Source: Gemmatimonadota bacterium | GTDB lineage: Bacteria > Latescibacterota > UBA2968 > UBA8231 | Reading direction: 5' to 3' | NCBI GenBank assembly: GCA_018660835.1 | Contig: JABJJN010000089.1 | Span: 62,001 to 126,000, forward strand | Length of the DNA: 64,000 nucleotides | Shown here: in pieces, positions 8,885 to 18,709 of the stretch | Layout: each line of letters opens with the position of its first letter | Numbering within the stretch: position 1 is the first letter of the stretch | Translations under genes and position numbers: made by a program | Notes under the pieces: model-generated | Told to the model about the DNA's origin: nothing | Databases searched by the model: none | Seen by the model: only the letters and a program-made list of their open reading frames with translations

Positions 8885-9814
8885 TTAGCCAAGCCCCAGG
8901 CCCTTAAGGACATCAGCGAGCTCCTCCATCTGTGCATCCGTGAGCGTGTGGTAAGGCGCTCGCAGGTGACGACTGCTGATACCATAGAGTTCGCTGATTC
9001 CATGCACGGCAGCGTTGAAGCCACCTTCGACTGTACCAAGATACTTCATCAGCGGTGTCTCAACCTGCCGCATCTCCTGCCACGCCGCCTCATAGTTTCC
9101 CGCTTGAATCGCGTGAAAGTACTTCCAGGCAAGCTCCGGCTTGAAACTCATGAACAGGGACAGATAGCCATCCACACCCCAAGGTGCCTGGAACGTGTGA
9201 TTACGCATCAATCCCCCGGATACGACGACCCATTCCGGTCGTACCGTCGAGCAGATCTGCACGCCAAGTTCTCCCAGCAGGTCATCCTTGATGGCCACGA
9301 CACTGTCTGCCCGTTCATGCAGGGCCCCGATGACATCCATACAGGCTGACACGGGCGGCACACCGCCCTGATTGAAGAAGGCCGTCACGACCATCGTCGG
9401 CAGATGAACACCACAGGCATTGAAATGTGTCACGATCGAATCCGGCGTCGTCGAAGCCGCCCAGTTCGGCGGCAGCAACATCAGCAGGTCCGCGCCGATC
9501 TGTGCACAATACTCGGCGAAGGCGACGGCCTTTGGTGTTGCCCACATGTTGTCGGCGGCAATCACTTTCGCACGCCCGGCGCAGTGTTCGACAACCACCT
9601 TGGCCAGTGCGGCGATCTCGTCGTCTGTGAGCACAGAATGCAGGGAGTCTCCCCAGGTAATCATGATCGTCTGCGCCCCACCGGCGATGACGAAGTCAAC
9701 CTGGGCCCTTACGCCGGCCCAGTCGATCTGCCCATCTGCGGTGAAGGGTGTGCGCAGGGATGGAATGGGCGTCGACAGTGCGGCGCGAAGTTCCTCGGTC
9801 AGTCGTACACTCAT
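8885..9814 (-). CDS. Dihydrodipicolinate synthase/N-acetylneuraminate lyase (DapA) family protein
   Basis: A TIM-barrel class I aldolase or lyase of 309 residues. The Schiff-base lysine is in SVVAIKDDLLGE, at the expected position on strand six, and the N-terminal pattern (IPSLRTPFTADGQIDWAGV) fits the family. The usual GTTGE motif is replaced by TWGDSLH, so this is not a normal DapA; a role in cleaving or making a sugar acid is more likely. An SD (AAAGG) lies seven bases before the ATG. It is divergent from the fucosidase gene across 232 bases that probably hold promoters for both directions, which hints at sugar-acid catabolism. Confidence 0.85.
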   Translation of the reverse strand: MSVRLTEELRAALSTPIPSLRTPFTADGQIDWAGVRAQVDFVIAGGAQTIMITWGDSLHSVLTDDEIAALAKVVVEHCAGRAKVIAADNMWATPKAVAFAEYCAQIGADLLMLLPPNWAASTTPDSIVTHFNACGVHLPTMVVTAFFNQGGVPPVSACMDVIGALHERADSVVAIKDDLLGELGVQICSTVRPEWVVVSGGLMRNHTFQAPWGVDGYLSLFMSFKPELAWKYFHAIQAGNYEAAWQEMRQVETPLMKYLGTVEGGFNAAVHGISELYGISSRHLRAPYHTLTDAQMEELADVLKGLGLG

Positions 9815-10046
9815 GGACGAACCTTTACGCTAGGGGACCTGAGAGAAGATCTGGCAACGTGCACCAATTCCTGCAAATCTCGTGTGTCAAACCTTCGGCG
9901 GAAACGGAAATCTCCGGGCGAATGAAGATTTTCGCACGGCAAGTGATGCGGTGGAACACACAACCGCGTTTCTTAATCTCCATACCACACCCCCTCCACG
10001 GACGCTGAGTTTCTGCAGCCTGCTCGCTGTCACGGAAGGAACCATC

Positions 10047-11303
10047 ATGCCTATACCCGTCCCCCTGCCGCGCATCGAGCGTTTTGAACGCCTCGGATAT
10101 GGAATGTTCATTCATTGGGGACTCTATGCCCAACTCGGACAGGGTGAGTGGGTCCAACACCTGCGCAAGATCCCGATGGACGAATATGTGAAGCTGAAGG
10201 AGAGCTTCACTGCACAAGACTTCGATGCCCGTCGTATCGCTGCCACCGCCCGAGCATCCGGCATGAAATACATCACCCTGACCTCACGGCATCACGATGG
10301 CTTTTCACTATACGACACACGTGGACTCAGCGATCATGATGCGCCTCATTCGGCGGCGGGGCGCGATCTGGCAGCAGAATTCGTCGACGGCTGCCGGGCA
10401 GAGGGGATTCTGCCGTTCTTCTATCACACAACGCTGGATTGGTATCAGCCCAGTTTCCACAGCGACTTCGATGCCTATCTGGACTACCTGCACAAGTCGG
10501 TGGAAGTATTGTGCACCCACTACGGTGAACTTGGCGGCCTGTGGTTCGATGGCAATTGGAGCAAGCCCGACGCTGACTGGAAGCTGGATCGTCTCTATGG
10601 TCTGATCCGCAGACTTCAACCCGAAGCGATGATCATCAACAACACAGGATTGGGTGCAAAAGGCGAAACGGGGCATCCTCAGATCGACAGCGTCACCTTC
10701 GAACAGGGTCGTCCGACCCCGATGAACCGCGAGGGCATGGAAAAGTATGTCGCCGCCGAGATGTGTCAGACGATGAATCGGCACTGGGGAATTGGCGCCG
10801 AGGACTTCAACTACCAATCACCGGGTGATGTGATTGAAAACCTGTGTGCCTGTCGCAAGGTGGGGGCAAACTATCTGCTGAATGTGGGCCCCACAGCGCA
10901 GGGACGGATCCCTGATTATGAAGCGGCCACGCTGAGACGTGCCGGCGAGTGGATCGGGGCGCACGAGAAGCTGATATACGAGGGCAGACTATCCGCGGTG
11001 ACGGGCAACGGGGCAGATTTCGCCCTCGAGTTGGATGGCAAGCTCTACCTTTTCATCCACCAGTTGTCTGCTGGCGGTGATGCACATGTGACGGTTGGTG
11101 CCGCAGGCGCTGGTCCTCGTGCATTTCGCGGCCTGGAGAGTGCCGTGTCGGGAGTCCGCTGGGTAGACAACCAGGAAGAGCTCGCCTTCACTCACGCTAG
11201 CGGGTTGCTGTGTATCGACGCGACGGGCTATCCCTATGGCGTCGATCGTGTCGTGCGTGTCGCAGAAGTCGATCTCTCACCTCTTACGCTGGGCAATAGA
11301 TGA
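10047..11303 (+). CDS. Alpha-L-fucosidase, glycoside hydrolase family 29
   Basis: It removes terminal alpha-L-fucose from glycans by a retaining mechanism. In the 418-residue product the substrate-binding motifs FIHWGLYAQ (about 21-29) and TSRHHDGFSLYDT (about 79-91) and the catalytic nucleophile Asp168 in GGLWFDGNW are all present. The C-terminal portion is a beta-sandwich as in other GH29 enzymes. The start at 10047 follows GGAAGGA at good spacing. No signal peptide is visible from this start, so the enzyme is probably cytoplasmic and acts on imported oligosaccharides. It overlaps the next gene by four bases (ATGA). Confidence 0.92.
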   Translation: MPIPVPLPRIERFERLGYGMFIHWGLYAQLGQGEWVQHLRKIPMDEYVKLKESFTAQDFDARRIAATARASGMKYITLTSRHHDGFSLYDTRGLSDHDAPHSAAGRDLAAEFVDGCRAEGILPFFYHTTLDWYQPSFHSDFDAYLDYLHKSVEVLCTHYGELGGLWFDGNWSKPDADWKLDRLYGLIRRLQPEAMIINNTGLGAKGETGHPQIDSVTFEQGRPTPMNREGMEKYVAAEMCQTMNRHWGIGAEDFNYQSPGDVIENLCACRKVGANYLLNVGPTAQGRIPDYEAATLRRAGEWIGAHEKLIYEGRLSAVTGNGADFALELDGKLYLFIHQLSAGGDAHVTVGAAGAGPRAFRGLESAVSGVRWVDNQEELAFTHASGLLCIDATGYPYGVDRVVRVAEVDLSPLTLGNR

Positions 11304-11893
11304 ACCGCGATGTCGATCAAGAACTTCAGGCACGATTGGATGGACTGTGTGAGGAAGGAGATGCAATGGCCACTGCCTTCGAAAAGGATGTGCGTAGCAA
11401 GCAGTGGCACCCCTTTAAGCCAGCAAACTATCGTGTCGTCCTGCAGGCGCTCATCAAGTATCGCGGTGCAGATGTCAGATTCCTTGAATGGGGATCCGCG
11501 ACGGGGGTCATCACCATCATGGCGGACCTGCTCGGCTATGAGGCATATGGTATTGAACTCGACGCGAGTCTTGTCGAGACCGCTCGTGAGCTGGCACAAC
11601 GCAATCAGTCCAAGGCACGCTTTGCGGCGGGTAGCTTCTTACCTACCGGATACCTTTGGGAACCCGAGGGTGGAGACGGACGCCTGGGAACGATCGGTGA
11701 GGGCACGGCAGGGTACGACGAATTGGGCATCGACATGCAGGAGTTCGACGTCGTCTTCGGTTTCCCCTGGGATGGCGAAACCGACATGATGCTCGACTTG
11801 ATGGCGAAACGCGGTGGCACCGAGGCCCGCTTACTGGTGAACATGACGAACCGCGGGATCTACGAATACCGTGGTGGCAAAAGACAAGTTTGA
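11300..11893 (+). CDS. Class I SAM-dependent methyltransferase-like protein
   Basis: A 197-residue cytosolic protein with a Rossmann-type SAM site: motif I is FLEWGSATGVITI (Glu-x-Gly-x-Ala-x-Gly, around residue 53), followed by YGIELDASLVETARELA, where the acidic residue would bind the ribose. The catalytic motif expected after strand four is replaced by FDVVFGFPWDGETD, seen in small conserved methyltransferase-like proteins of unknown substrate. Its ATG overlaps the fucosidase stop (ATGA), so the two are co-translated. Whether it methylates a sugar is unknown. Confidence 0.75.
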   Translation: MNRDVDQELQARLDGLCEEGDAMATAFEKDVRSKQWHPFKPANYRVVLQALIKYRGADVRFLEWGSATGVITIMADLLGYEAYGIELDASLVETARELAQRNQSKARFAAGSFLPTGYLWEPEGGDGRLGTIGEGTAGYDELGIDMQEFDVVFGFPWDGETDMMLDLMAKRGGTEARLLVNMTNRGIYEYRGGKRQV

Positions 11894-11923
11894 GCTTCGC
11901 ACCCACATCACACCCGGACCACT

Positions 11924-13114
11924 ATGCCACCTCGCAAGAAAATCGCCGCCCTCGTCTCCATCTACCGCAAGTGGTCGCACGCCCAGCACATTGTCGACCG
12001 TTTTCTCGAGGGGTATGGCTGGAATGGACGTCATCATCGTCCTGAGATCGATGTCGTCTCCCTCTATGTAGATCAGGTCGGCGAGGACGACCTGAGTCGC
12101 GAACGGGAGACACGCTTCCCGCAGCTCACAGTCTATCCCACGATCGGTGACGCCCTGACGCAGGGTGGCAGCGAATTGGCCGTGGATGGTGTCTTGCTTA
12201 TCGCCGAGCATGGTGAATACCCAAGCAATAACAAGGACCAGGTGCTGTGGCCCCGCTATGAATTCTTCCAACAGATGGCGGCAGTCTTTCGCTCTTGTGG
12301 ACGCAGCGTTCCCGTCTTCAATGACAAGCACCTATCCTGGAACTGGGATTGGGCGCGCAAGATGTATGACACGTCGCGAGAGCTCGAATTTCCATTCATG
12401 GCAGGCTCGTCTCTGCCGGTCACCTGGCGCACGCCATCGATCGATCTGCCACTGGGTGCGCAGGTGGAAGAAGCGATGTGTGTCTGCAGCAGTTGGATCG
12501 ACGGCGGTGACTTCCATGCCTTCGAGACCGTACAGGCCATGGTAGAACGACGGGCCGGTGGCGAGGTGGGGGTAAAATGGGTGAAGGCCTACCGCGGCGA
12601 CGAATTCTGGCAGGCTCACCACGAAGGGCGGTGGTCGCGACAGTTATTCGAGGCCTGCATGTGTCGCTCGCACCAGCTGACACCGGGACGCGCCGGCTTC
12701 AACGACGTGTTCCCAACGATCGATGTCATGCGCGAACGCATGGCCGATCCCTGGGCCTACCAATACGAGCATCTCGATGGACTGATCTGCACGGTCATCG
12801 CTGCCAATGGCCTCGTCGGCGACTTCAACTTTGCGGCGAAATTGGACGATCGCGACAACCCCCTGTCGACCAACATGTATCTCGCGGTGCCACCGACGAA
12901 GAGTCTGGCCAGTTTCTTCACACCTCAGGTGCACAACGTCGAGCGGATGTTCATGACCGGGCAGCCGACCTATCCACTGGAGCGCACCCTGCTCACGACG
13001 GGGCTCACAGCAGCAGGACTCGACAGCCGCGCTCAAGATGATCAGCTCCTAGAGACACCTCACCTGAACATTGCCTATGAAGCACCGTCAGAGTCGACCT
13101 TCTGGCACACCTGA
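11924..13114 (+). CDS. Conserved hypothetical protein of a planctomycete/acidobacterial-type family
   Basis: This 396-residue protein belongs to a conserved family I recognise only as uncharacterised. Its marks are IAALVSIYRKWSHAQHIVDR at the N-terminus, VVSLYVDQ.GE.DLSRER, an AVDGVLLIAEHGEYP core, VPVFNDKHLSWNW, and a SSLPVTWRTP motif after which the chain continues with a dehydrogenase-like C-terminal half. The N-terminal half has the spacing of a Rossmann-like NAD-binding domain without the standard GxGxxG, and distant kinship to Gfo/Idh proteins is possible. No signal peptide is seen here, although relatives in other bacteria often carry a Tat signal. It follows the methyltransferase after 30 bases, so is probably in the fucosidase operon. 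Confidence 0.7.
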   Translation: MPPRKKIAALVSIYRKWSHAQHIVDRFLEGYGWNGRHHRPEIDVVSLYVDQVGEDDLSRERETRFPQLTVYPTIGDALTQGGSELAVDGVLLIAEHGEYPSNNKDQVLWPRYEFFQQMAAVFRSCGRSVPVFNDKHLSWNWDWARKMYDTSRELEFPFMAGSSLPVTWRTPSIDLPLGAQVEEAMCVCSSWIDGGDFHAFETVQAMVERRAGGEVGVKWVKAYRGDEFWQAHHEGRWSRQLFEACMCRSHQLTPGRAGFNDVFPTIDVMRERMADPWAYQYEHLDGLICTVIAANGLVGDFNFAAKLDDRDNPLSTNMYLAVPPTKSLASFFTPQVHNVERMFMTGQPTYPLERTLLTTGLTAAGLDSRAQDDQLLETPHLNIAYEAPSESTFWHT

Positions 13115-13512
13115 TCTAGGCGCTCACAGCCGTGATCTCAGGCAAGTGCCGCCCCTGTTTCAGGCACGCGCCGCCCAGGCGATCCAACCATCCGTGACCA
13201 GATGTCAGTCACGCCGCTGATCGAAAAGTGCTCAGCCACCTATCTCCTTCCAGCACAACACATTGGCAGATTGCATGCCGGCGCATGCTGGTCGTTGCCT
13301 AGAGAATGGCCAATGGATCCGCCGCGAGACCAGCTTGTGATCATATCCGTAATCGGTTGTTTGTATTGAAGTTACGACGCTTTCTCCGAAAATCCTGCAG
13401 TAGTTGGCACAGACTGTGCAATCACTGGACATCTGCCTCAGTCCACTGTCGCCTCGAGCGCATCTGCGCCCACCAGGTGATCAGTAGCTGAACAGTTGGC
13501 CTGGAGGGCTTG
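13115..13512 (+). other. Intergenic region, no gene seen
   Basis: About 400 bases without a convincing reading frame in any direction. The only structure I see is a small inverted repeat (GCATGC, 4-base loop, GCATGC at 13273-13288). The last 15 bases hold the GGAGG ribosome-binding site for the downstream outer-membrane protein. It presumably contains that gene's promoter, but no convincing -35/-10 pair stands out. Confidence 0.5.
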
Positions 13513-15909
13513 ATGCATCGATTGCTGCTGTGCCTGTTGAGCGTCACCTGTCTTGTTTCTTCGAATCCTGCCCTGGGCAGTGGTGCCACTGCCACCCTGA
13601 ATCCACCCAAGGTGACCACAGCATTCCACATCGATGGGGAGTTGGAGGGGGCCTGGTCGAATGCAGCGGCCTTCGACAATTTCGCCGAGTTCATGCCGAC
13701 CCACGGTGTCGCCGCCCAGGTGCCGACGGAGGGATACATCGCCCACGACGACACCAACCTGTATGTAGCCTTCATCTGTCACGACCCGCAGATCGATCGC
13801 TTGCGGGCTTCGATGACCGATCGTGATGGGATCTATCGTGACGACTTCGTCGGCATCGTCCTCGACACGTATCGTGATCGCAAGCGCGCCTACGAATTCT
13901 TCGCCAATCCTCACGGAATTCAGGGCGACATGTTGTGGCACGAGGGCAGCTCAGACGACGATAGCGCCGACGCCATCTGGCAATCGCACGGCGGCGAGGA
14001 CATCAGTTTTGATGCCGTGTGGGAGTCGGCCGCGGCAATTCACGACGATCGTTGGATTGTGGAGATGCGGATCCCCCTCGCCAGTCTTCGTTACCCGGAC
14101 CAGCAGGAACAGGATTGGGGCGTGCACCTGGTGCGCGTGTATCCGCGGGAGAACCGCTACGAATTCTCCTGGATGCCCATCTCTCAGGACAACAACAGTT
14201 TCATGGGACAGGCGGGTGGCATGCGCCTCGACCTGGCTGGCACCGCCGGTGTCGCGCACGGTTTGGAACTGATTCCCTATGTCTCCGGTTCTCGTTCGGA
14301 CGTTCTCGTCGGCAATGCGCGTGGCAATGGCCGGTGGCGCAACCAGGACTCAGGGCCGGCATCAGAGCGACTCGGCCTGACAGGCAAATACACCTTCTCT
14401 TCGAACTCGGCCGTCGACTTCGCCTACAAGCCTGACTTCAGCCAGATCGAGTCGGATGGAGGTCGAATCAACGTCAACCAACCCTTCGCCTTCTTCTTCG
14501 AAGAGCGTCGCCCCTTCTTCATGGAGGGCAGCGACGTCTTCCAGGTTGACTCGCGCGCCTCAGGCATGATCCTCGATGTGGCCAACCTGATCTACACACG
14601 CAGCATCAACGATCCCATCGGTGCAACCAAGCTGACGGGCAAGTCCGGCCATTGGACGTACGGCATGATCTCCGCCTACGACGACAACACACCCCTGATT
14701 CTGCCCCTGGCGGATGGCACGATCGTTCGACGCACAACAGAGAATTCCTGGAGCAACATCTTTCGTGGTCAACGGGAAATCGGCGAGCAATCACATATCG
14801 GCTTCGCCGCCACAGACCGTCGTTTTGATGTGGGCGGCAACAACACGGCAGCTCTGGTAGAGAGTAGCCTGCGCCTCGATGACAACTACACACTATCTGC
14901 CCTTGCCGCCCTCACGCGCACCAACGAGCCGGAAGATGAAGATCTCTCCGCCATCATTCCCGATGTCACCTTTGAAGTCGGGGGTGACTCGATCTCCGCC
15001 GACTTCGATGGCGAGAGCTTCAATGGCTACACCTTCAAAACGACGCTGATCCGGCAGTCACGCACGTGGAACTTCAATCTCAGCTATCAGGACTATTCAC
15101 CCGGTTTCCGCGCTGACAATAGTGCCATCTTTTCCAATGACGGACGCATTCTCCACACACAGCAGACCTACAATGTCCACTACGACGATCACAAGCAGCT
15201 CAACTTCATCCGACCGGGACTGTATCTGTGGCGCAAATACGACTACGCCGGGGATGTGAAAGACACGGGCGTGCGCCCGACGATGCTGATCGCCTTCCAG
15301 CACCAGACCTTCCTCAACCTCGGCGGTTTCCTCTACAACCAGGAGAAGTTCGGCGGTGTGAAATTCGATGATGCCCGTACGGTTTGGGGCTATCTGGGGA
15401 CGAGCGCTTTCGAGCGCGTTGGCGGCGGTATCTTTGTCAATCGTGGCGAAGCGATCAATCGCTTCGGTGTGCTCGGCTCGGAACACAATCCCCTTGAACT
15501 GGTGCCGACCTTCGAGATCAATGGCAACCTTCGCTGGCGACCGACGGATCAGTTGCGCACTGAATTCAGTTTCGATTCAACGCGTCTGCGAACGGCTGGT
15601 ACGGACAAGCTGATTGTCCGGCAGCGAATCCTGCGGCAATCACTGCAGTATCAATTCTCACCCGAGCTCTTCGTGCGCCTCATCGGCGAGATCGACAACA
15701 CACGGCGCGCCCTGGATGTGGACGAATACAACAGCTCGCAGAATTTCAGCCTCGAACCATTGCTCAGCTACAAGCTGAATCCCTTCACCGTGTTCTATCT
15801 GGGCGGTACAATTGGTGGCCAGGACGATCCCTACCCGAGTCACACCGGGTTGCGTCGGACGGACCAGACATTGTTCATGAAATTTCAGTATCTGGTGGGT
15901 GTCAGCTGA
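13513..15909 (+). CDS. Exported DUF5916-type protein: CBM9-like domain plus outer-membrane beta-barrel
   Basis: A 799-residue exported protein. It has a signal peptide (about 1-22, HRLLLCLLSVTCLVSSNPAL). Residues about 30-220 are a carbohydrate-binding-module-9-like domain (DGELEGAWSNAAAF; DTNLYVAFICHD; WIVEMRIPLASLRY), and a long C-terminal region with repeated amphipathic strands is typical of DUF5916 barrels, including the FFEERRPFFMEGSDVF motif just after the binding domain. The family is found in outer membranes of FCB-group bacteria, often near polysaccharide-degradation loci, and may bind or pass glycans (inference). The start at ATG 13513 has GGAGG five bases upstream. Confidence 0.85.
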   Translation: MHRLLLCLLSVTCLVSSNPALGSGATATLNPPKVTTAFHIDGELEGAWSNAAAFDNFAEFMPTHGVAAQVPTEGYIAHDDTNLYVAFICHDPQIDRLRASMTDRDGIYRDDFVGIVLDTYRDRKRAYEFFANPHGIQGDMLWHEGSSDDDSADAIWQSHGGEDISFDAVWESAAAIHDDRWIVEMRIPLASLRYPDQQEQDWGVHLVRVYPRENRYEFSWMPISQDNNSFMGQAGGMRLDLAGTAGVAHGLELIPYVSGSRSDVLVGNARGNGRWRNQDSGPASERLGLTGKYTFSSNSAVDFAYKPDFSQIESDGGRINVNQPFAFFFEERRPFFMEGSDVFQVDSRASGMILDVANLIYTRSINDPIGATKLTGKSGHWTYGMISAYDDNTPLILPLADGTIVRRTTENSWSNIFRGQREIGEQSHIGFAATDRRFDVGGNNTAALVESSLRLDDNYTLSALAALTRTNEPEDEDLSAIIPDVTFEVGGDSISADFDGESFNGYTFKTTLIRQSRTWNFNLSYQDYSPGFRADNSAIFSNDGRILHTQQTYNVHYDDHKQLNFIRPGLYLWRKYDYAGDVKDTGVRPTMLIAFQHQTFLNLGGFLYNQEKFGGVKFDDARTVWGYLGTSAFERVGGGIFVNRGEAINRFGVLGSEHNPLELVPTFEINGNLRWRPTDQLRTEFSFDSTRLRTAGTDKLIVRQRILRQSLQYQFSPELFVRLIGEIDNTRRALDVDEYNSSQNFSLEPLLSYKLNPFTVFYLGGTIGGQDDPYPSHTGLRRTDQTLFMKFQYLVGVS

Positions 15910-15918
15910 CGTCCCGAC

Positions 15919-18684
15919 CTAGTCAGGCGTGCGATTGGCGTCACGCTGCAACTCAGAAGGATGGGGATTCCCCGCCGCGTCAAAGTGCGGAATCGTGATA
16001 TACGCTGTTGCCATCTTCAGTTCCGTATACAACAGCAGGCGATAGTCCCCCTCGCGCTGGACACGCGTATTGCCTTGATCGTGCTGCTGCTGTCGCCAGA
16101 CATAACGCACGACTCCGGTTGCCGGCCGATCCAGCACATCTGCCTCTGAGAAAACGTGGATCAGATGACCTTTGTGGCCCTCCAATCGCAGCTCGTATCC
16201 ATCTTCCAGTGGTTCATCTTGCAGATAGACGGTGATGATCGTGCGACCCGGACTGGATTCGACATCTGCTCGAAAGGCGTAGAAGGCCGCCAGATCCACA
16301 CGCGCCGCCGGTTGCAGCGATTGTCCTGCAGGTCCCCATCCAGCTCTGTAGACGCGCCCCAACTGTGATTCTAACTCAAGGCTTAGTTGCCGCTCACCAG
16401 CCGTCAGCCGCAGATCTTCATCCACGACCCGAACTGAGCCATTGGGTGACAGGGGCAGTGTCATATTGAGCGTCGCCTGTCGATGCGTCGGATCCTGCAC
16501 GGCGAGAGCTCCGCTTTCTCCGTCGCCGCGCAGATAAACAACAGCGGGCACGCTACTTGTGAATCCCGCCGCCTGCCCTGCAGCGAAGAAGATCAACCCA
16601 CGCGAATCGGTCAGATTGTCGGCCACAACATGCGCCATCTCATCTGCGTGCAACACGTGCACAGGCGGAGCACTGGCGAAGTCCACGGTCTCCGCCATCG
16701 TCGTGGAGGGAAACACGAAGTAGGCATAGGTTGCCTGTCGCGGCGACACACCGTGATCAAGCCACACTGTCGTGACCCGCCCGGCGCGGCGCACCCACAG
16801 ATCTGTTGGCGTGGGCAGGACGATACCCACGTCATCGATGAAACACCATGCCACCTGCTGTAGCAGTTGTGGTTCTGAGGATGTCTCAATCTGAACACCA
16901 TCCACGACGAATGCTGCGTCCAGTTCTGCGGCAACCCACTGCAAGAGTGTTGTCTGCACTGCATGTTCCGTGGGGGGGCGCTCGATGCCAGCACGCTCTG
17001 TGGCCGCGTTTGCAACCTCGGCGTCTGTCACGACCTGTGACGTGATCCCCGATCCCAGGGCAAGAAATCCACCAGGGAAGAAGGTGAGGCTCTTGTGGGC
17101 GATGAAGTCCCCATGCACAGGCAGCAACACGAAGCCGGCTATGCCTCCGTCAGCGAGACCTGCGCCTCCGGAGATCTCACTGCGACCAAAATTCAGACTG
17201 TGACCGATCGGGCTGGCACTCGCGTCGTTGTCCGGCTGCGCGCCGACACGTGTTGTCGTTCCCGGCAAGCGACGCCAGTCGATGTCATCTACAGGTAGTG
17301 CCCCATCCTCCCCGGCATTGAACCACCCGCGTCCCGGTCGGCTGAGGTGAGTGAATCCGTAGGCAAGATTCCAGCCTTCGCCCCCTGTGCGTGAGAGGTA
17401 CTCGTAATCCTGGACGCGCTTGGAGAATTGTCGGAAGCCAACGTGATATCCATCCCCCGCCCAAGCGCCCATTTCAGCGCTATACCAGAAGCGAAATCCA
17501 CTCGTGGGCCGCCCGGTGGCACCTGCCACGTCATCAGCCATCGCCGCTACGTCGGCACGCACACCCATGCCTTCATCGATCAGGGCAACGATCGCGCCAC
17601 GCAGACGCTCAGATTCATCGTGCTCGACACGGGTCATGTAGAGCATCGCCGCCAGCCCACCCGCAGCGGCACGACGCGAACCATAGACACGACCCGAGAC
17701 CAGAGGATTCCACACACCCTGATGGATGAACCATCGACTGTGTTCCAACAGAAGACTGACAATGAGTTGGCGCCGGCCAGGGTTGGCGGCCCAGCGAGTG
17801 CCATCGAAGAGATACATGAATTGCGCCACCGTCTCTGCATACCCCGCACCATACACGCCGGCATAGGGGATGTGTCCATGAAACAGGTAGCTGAAGTCTT
17901 CGCGCACACCGCCATCCGAGCTGTAGCGAACGGTTGAGAAGATCCGCTCCGCCGCACGCTGCAGACGCGCTTCATCCTGCTGCAGCAAGGCGAGATAGGC
18001 GTGGTTGCGCGCCTCCCACGCTGCATTCGCACCGGACAGTCTCATCTCCTGCAACTGATGCGTCAGACTCGCCTCCAGCCTCGTTCGCAGGTCAGCCGGG
18101 AGAGCCTCCTCCAGCAACAGACCGATCGCCCCAAGTTTGTCGGGAATCGGGATAAGCCAGTAGTACCAGGCGCCGGGGCGTGGTGACTTGGCATGATAGT
18201 GTTCGAGGGCATTGTCGAGATCCGCCAGGGCTCGATTCAGCACACGCTCGTCGTGAGAATACCGGCCGTCACTGGCCCAACCCTCGGCGAGTGTCCTGGA
18301 GTGCGCGAGAAAACGGTTGAGCCGCTGATTGAACAGATCCTCTTCTGGATCCTCCCAGCTCAGGGGCTGCCGATCTTTACTGAGGATTTCCTCGATGCGA
18401 TCGTCGAGGGCCGCTTGGGCCCGAATTCGATGCACACCACTACCGCTACCTCCCGAGAGCAAGTCGAGGGTCTTCTGTTTGACCCTGCGCAGATCGATTT
18501 CGCCCCCCCCTGCGATCATAACGGTATCCATTTCGGTTGCGGCGGCGACTGTGGCTGCACTGGCAGCTGCGGGGTGGGCACAGACAGCGAACATCATCAC
18601 GATCATGAAGCGTGGCATGCGTGACACACGATCAACCAGGACATCGATTCCACGCTTCAGCCAGCTGGCGGTGCCCGATGCCAT
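15919..18684 (-). CDS. Polysaccharide lyase family 8 (chondroitin AC/hyaluronate/xanthan lyase type)
   Basis: An exported eliminase that would cleave uronic-acid-containing polysaccharide such as chondroitin, hyaluronan or a similar glycan. The catalytic set of PL8 can be placed by spacing. His269 and Tyr278 (nine residues apart in FHGHIPYAGVYG) fit His225/Tyr234 of chondroitin AC lyase. Arg332 or Arg337 is in SGRVYGSR. Glu436 and Asn439 in GEGWN match Glu371/Asn374. The helical toroid motif GANAAWEARNHAYL and the signature RLPGTTT are also present. The length (about 921 residues) is somewhat above the family norm. An N-terminal hydrophobic stretch ending AHPAAASA is the signal peptide. The exact start is uncertain: ATG 18684 is used, with GTG 18708 and ATG 18618 as alternatives. 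It is the last gene of the galactose operon. Confidence 0.88.
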   Translation of the reverse strand: MASGTASWLKRGIDVLVDRVSRMPRFMIVMMFAVCAHPAAASAATVAAATEMDTVMIAGGGEIDLRRVKQKTLDLLSGGSGSGVHRIRAQAALDDRIEEILSKDRQPLSWEDPEEDLFNQRLNRFLAHSRTLAEGWASDGRYSHDERVLNRALADLDNALEHYHAKSPRPGAWYYWLIPIPDKLGAIGLLLEEALPADLRTRLEASLTHQLQEMRLSGANAAWEARNHAYLALLQQDEARLQRAAERIFSTVRYSSDGGVREDFSYLFHGHIPYAGVYGAGYAETVAQFMYLFDGTRWAANPGRRQLIVSLLLEHSRWFIHQGVWNPLVSGRVYGSRRAAAGGLAAMLYMTRVEHDESERLRGAIVALIDEGMGVRADVAAMADDVAGATGRPTSGFRFWYSAEMGAWAGDGYHVGFRQFSKRVQDYEYLSRTGGEGWNLAYGFTHLSRPGRGWFNAGEDGALPVDDIDWRRLPGTTTRVGAQPDNDASASPIGHSLNFGRSEISGGAGLADGGIAGFVLLPVHGDFIAHKSLTFFPGGFLALGSGITSQVVTDAEVANAATERAGIERPPTEHAVQTTLLQWVAAELDAAFVVDGVQIETSSEPQLLQQVAWCFIDDVGIVLPTPTDLWVRRAGRVTTVWLDHGVSPRQATYAYFVFPSTTMAETVDFASAPPVHVLHADEMAHVVADNLTDSRGLIFFAAGQAAGFTSSVPAVVYLRGDGESGALAVQDPTHRQATLNMTLPLSPNGSVRVVDEDLRLTAGERQLSLELESQLGRVYRAGWGPAGQSLQPAARVDLAAFYAFRADVESSPGRTIITVYLQDEPLEDGYELRLEGHKGHLIHVFSEADVLDRPATGVVRYVWRQQQHDQGNTRVQREGDYRLLLYTELKMATAYITIPHFDAAGNPHPSELQRDANRTPD

Positions 18685-18709
18685 GCCTTGACGACGGGGC
18701 GTGATCACC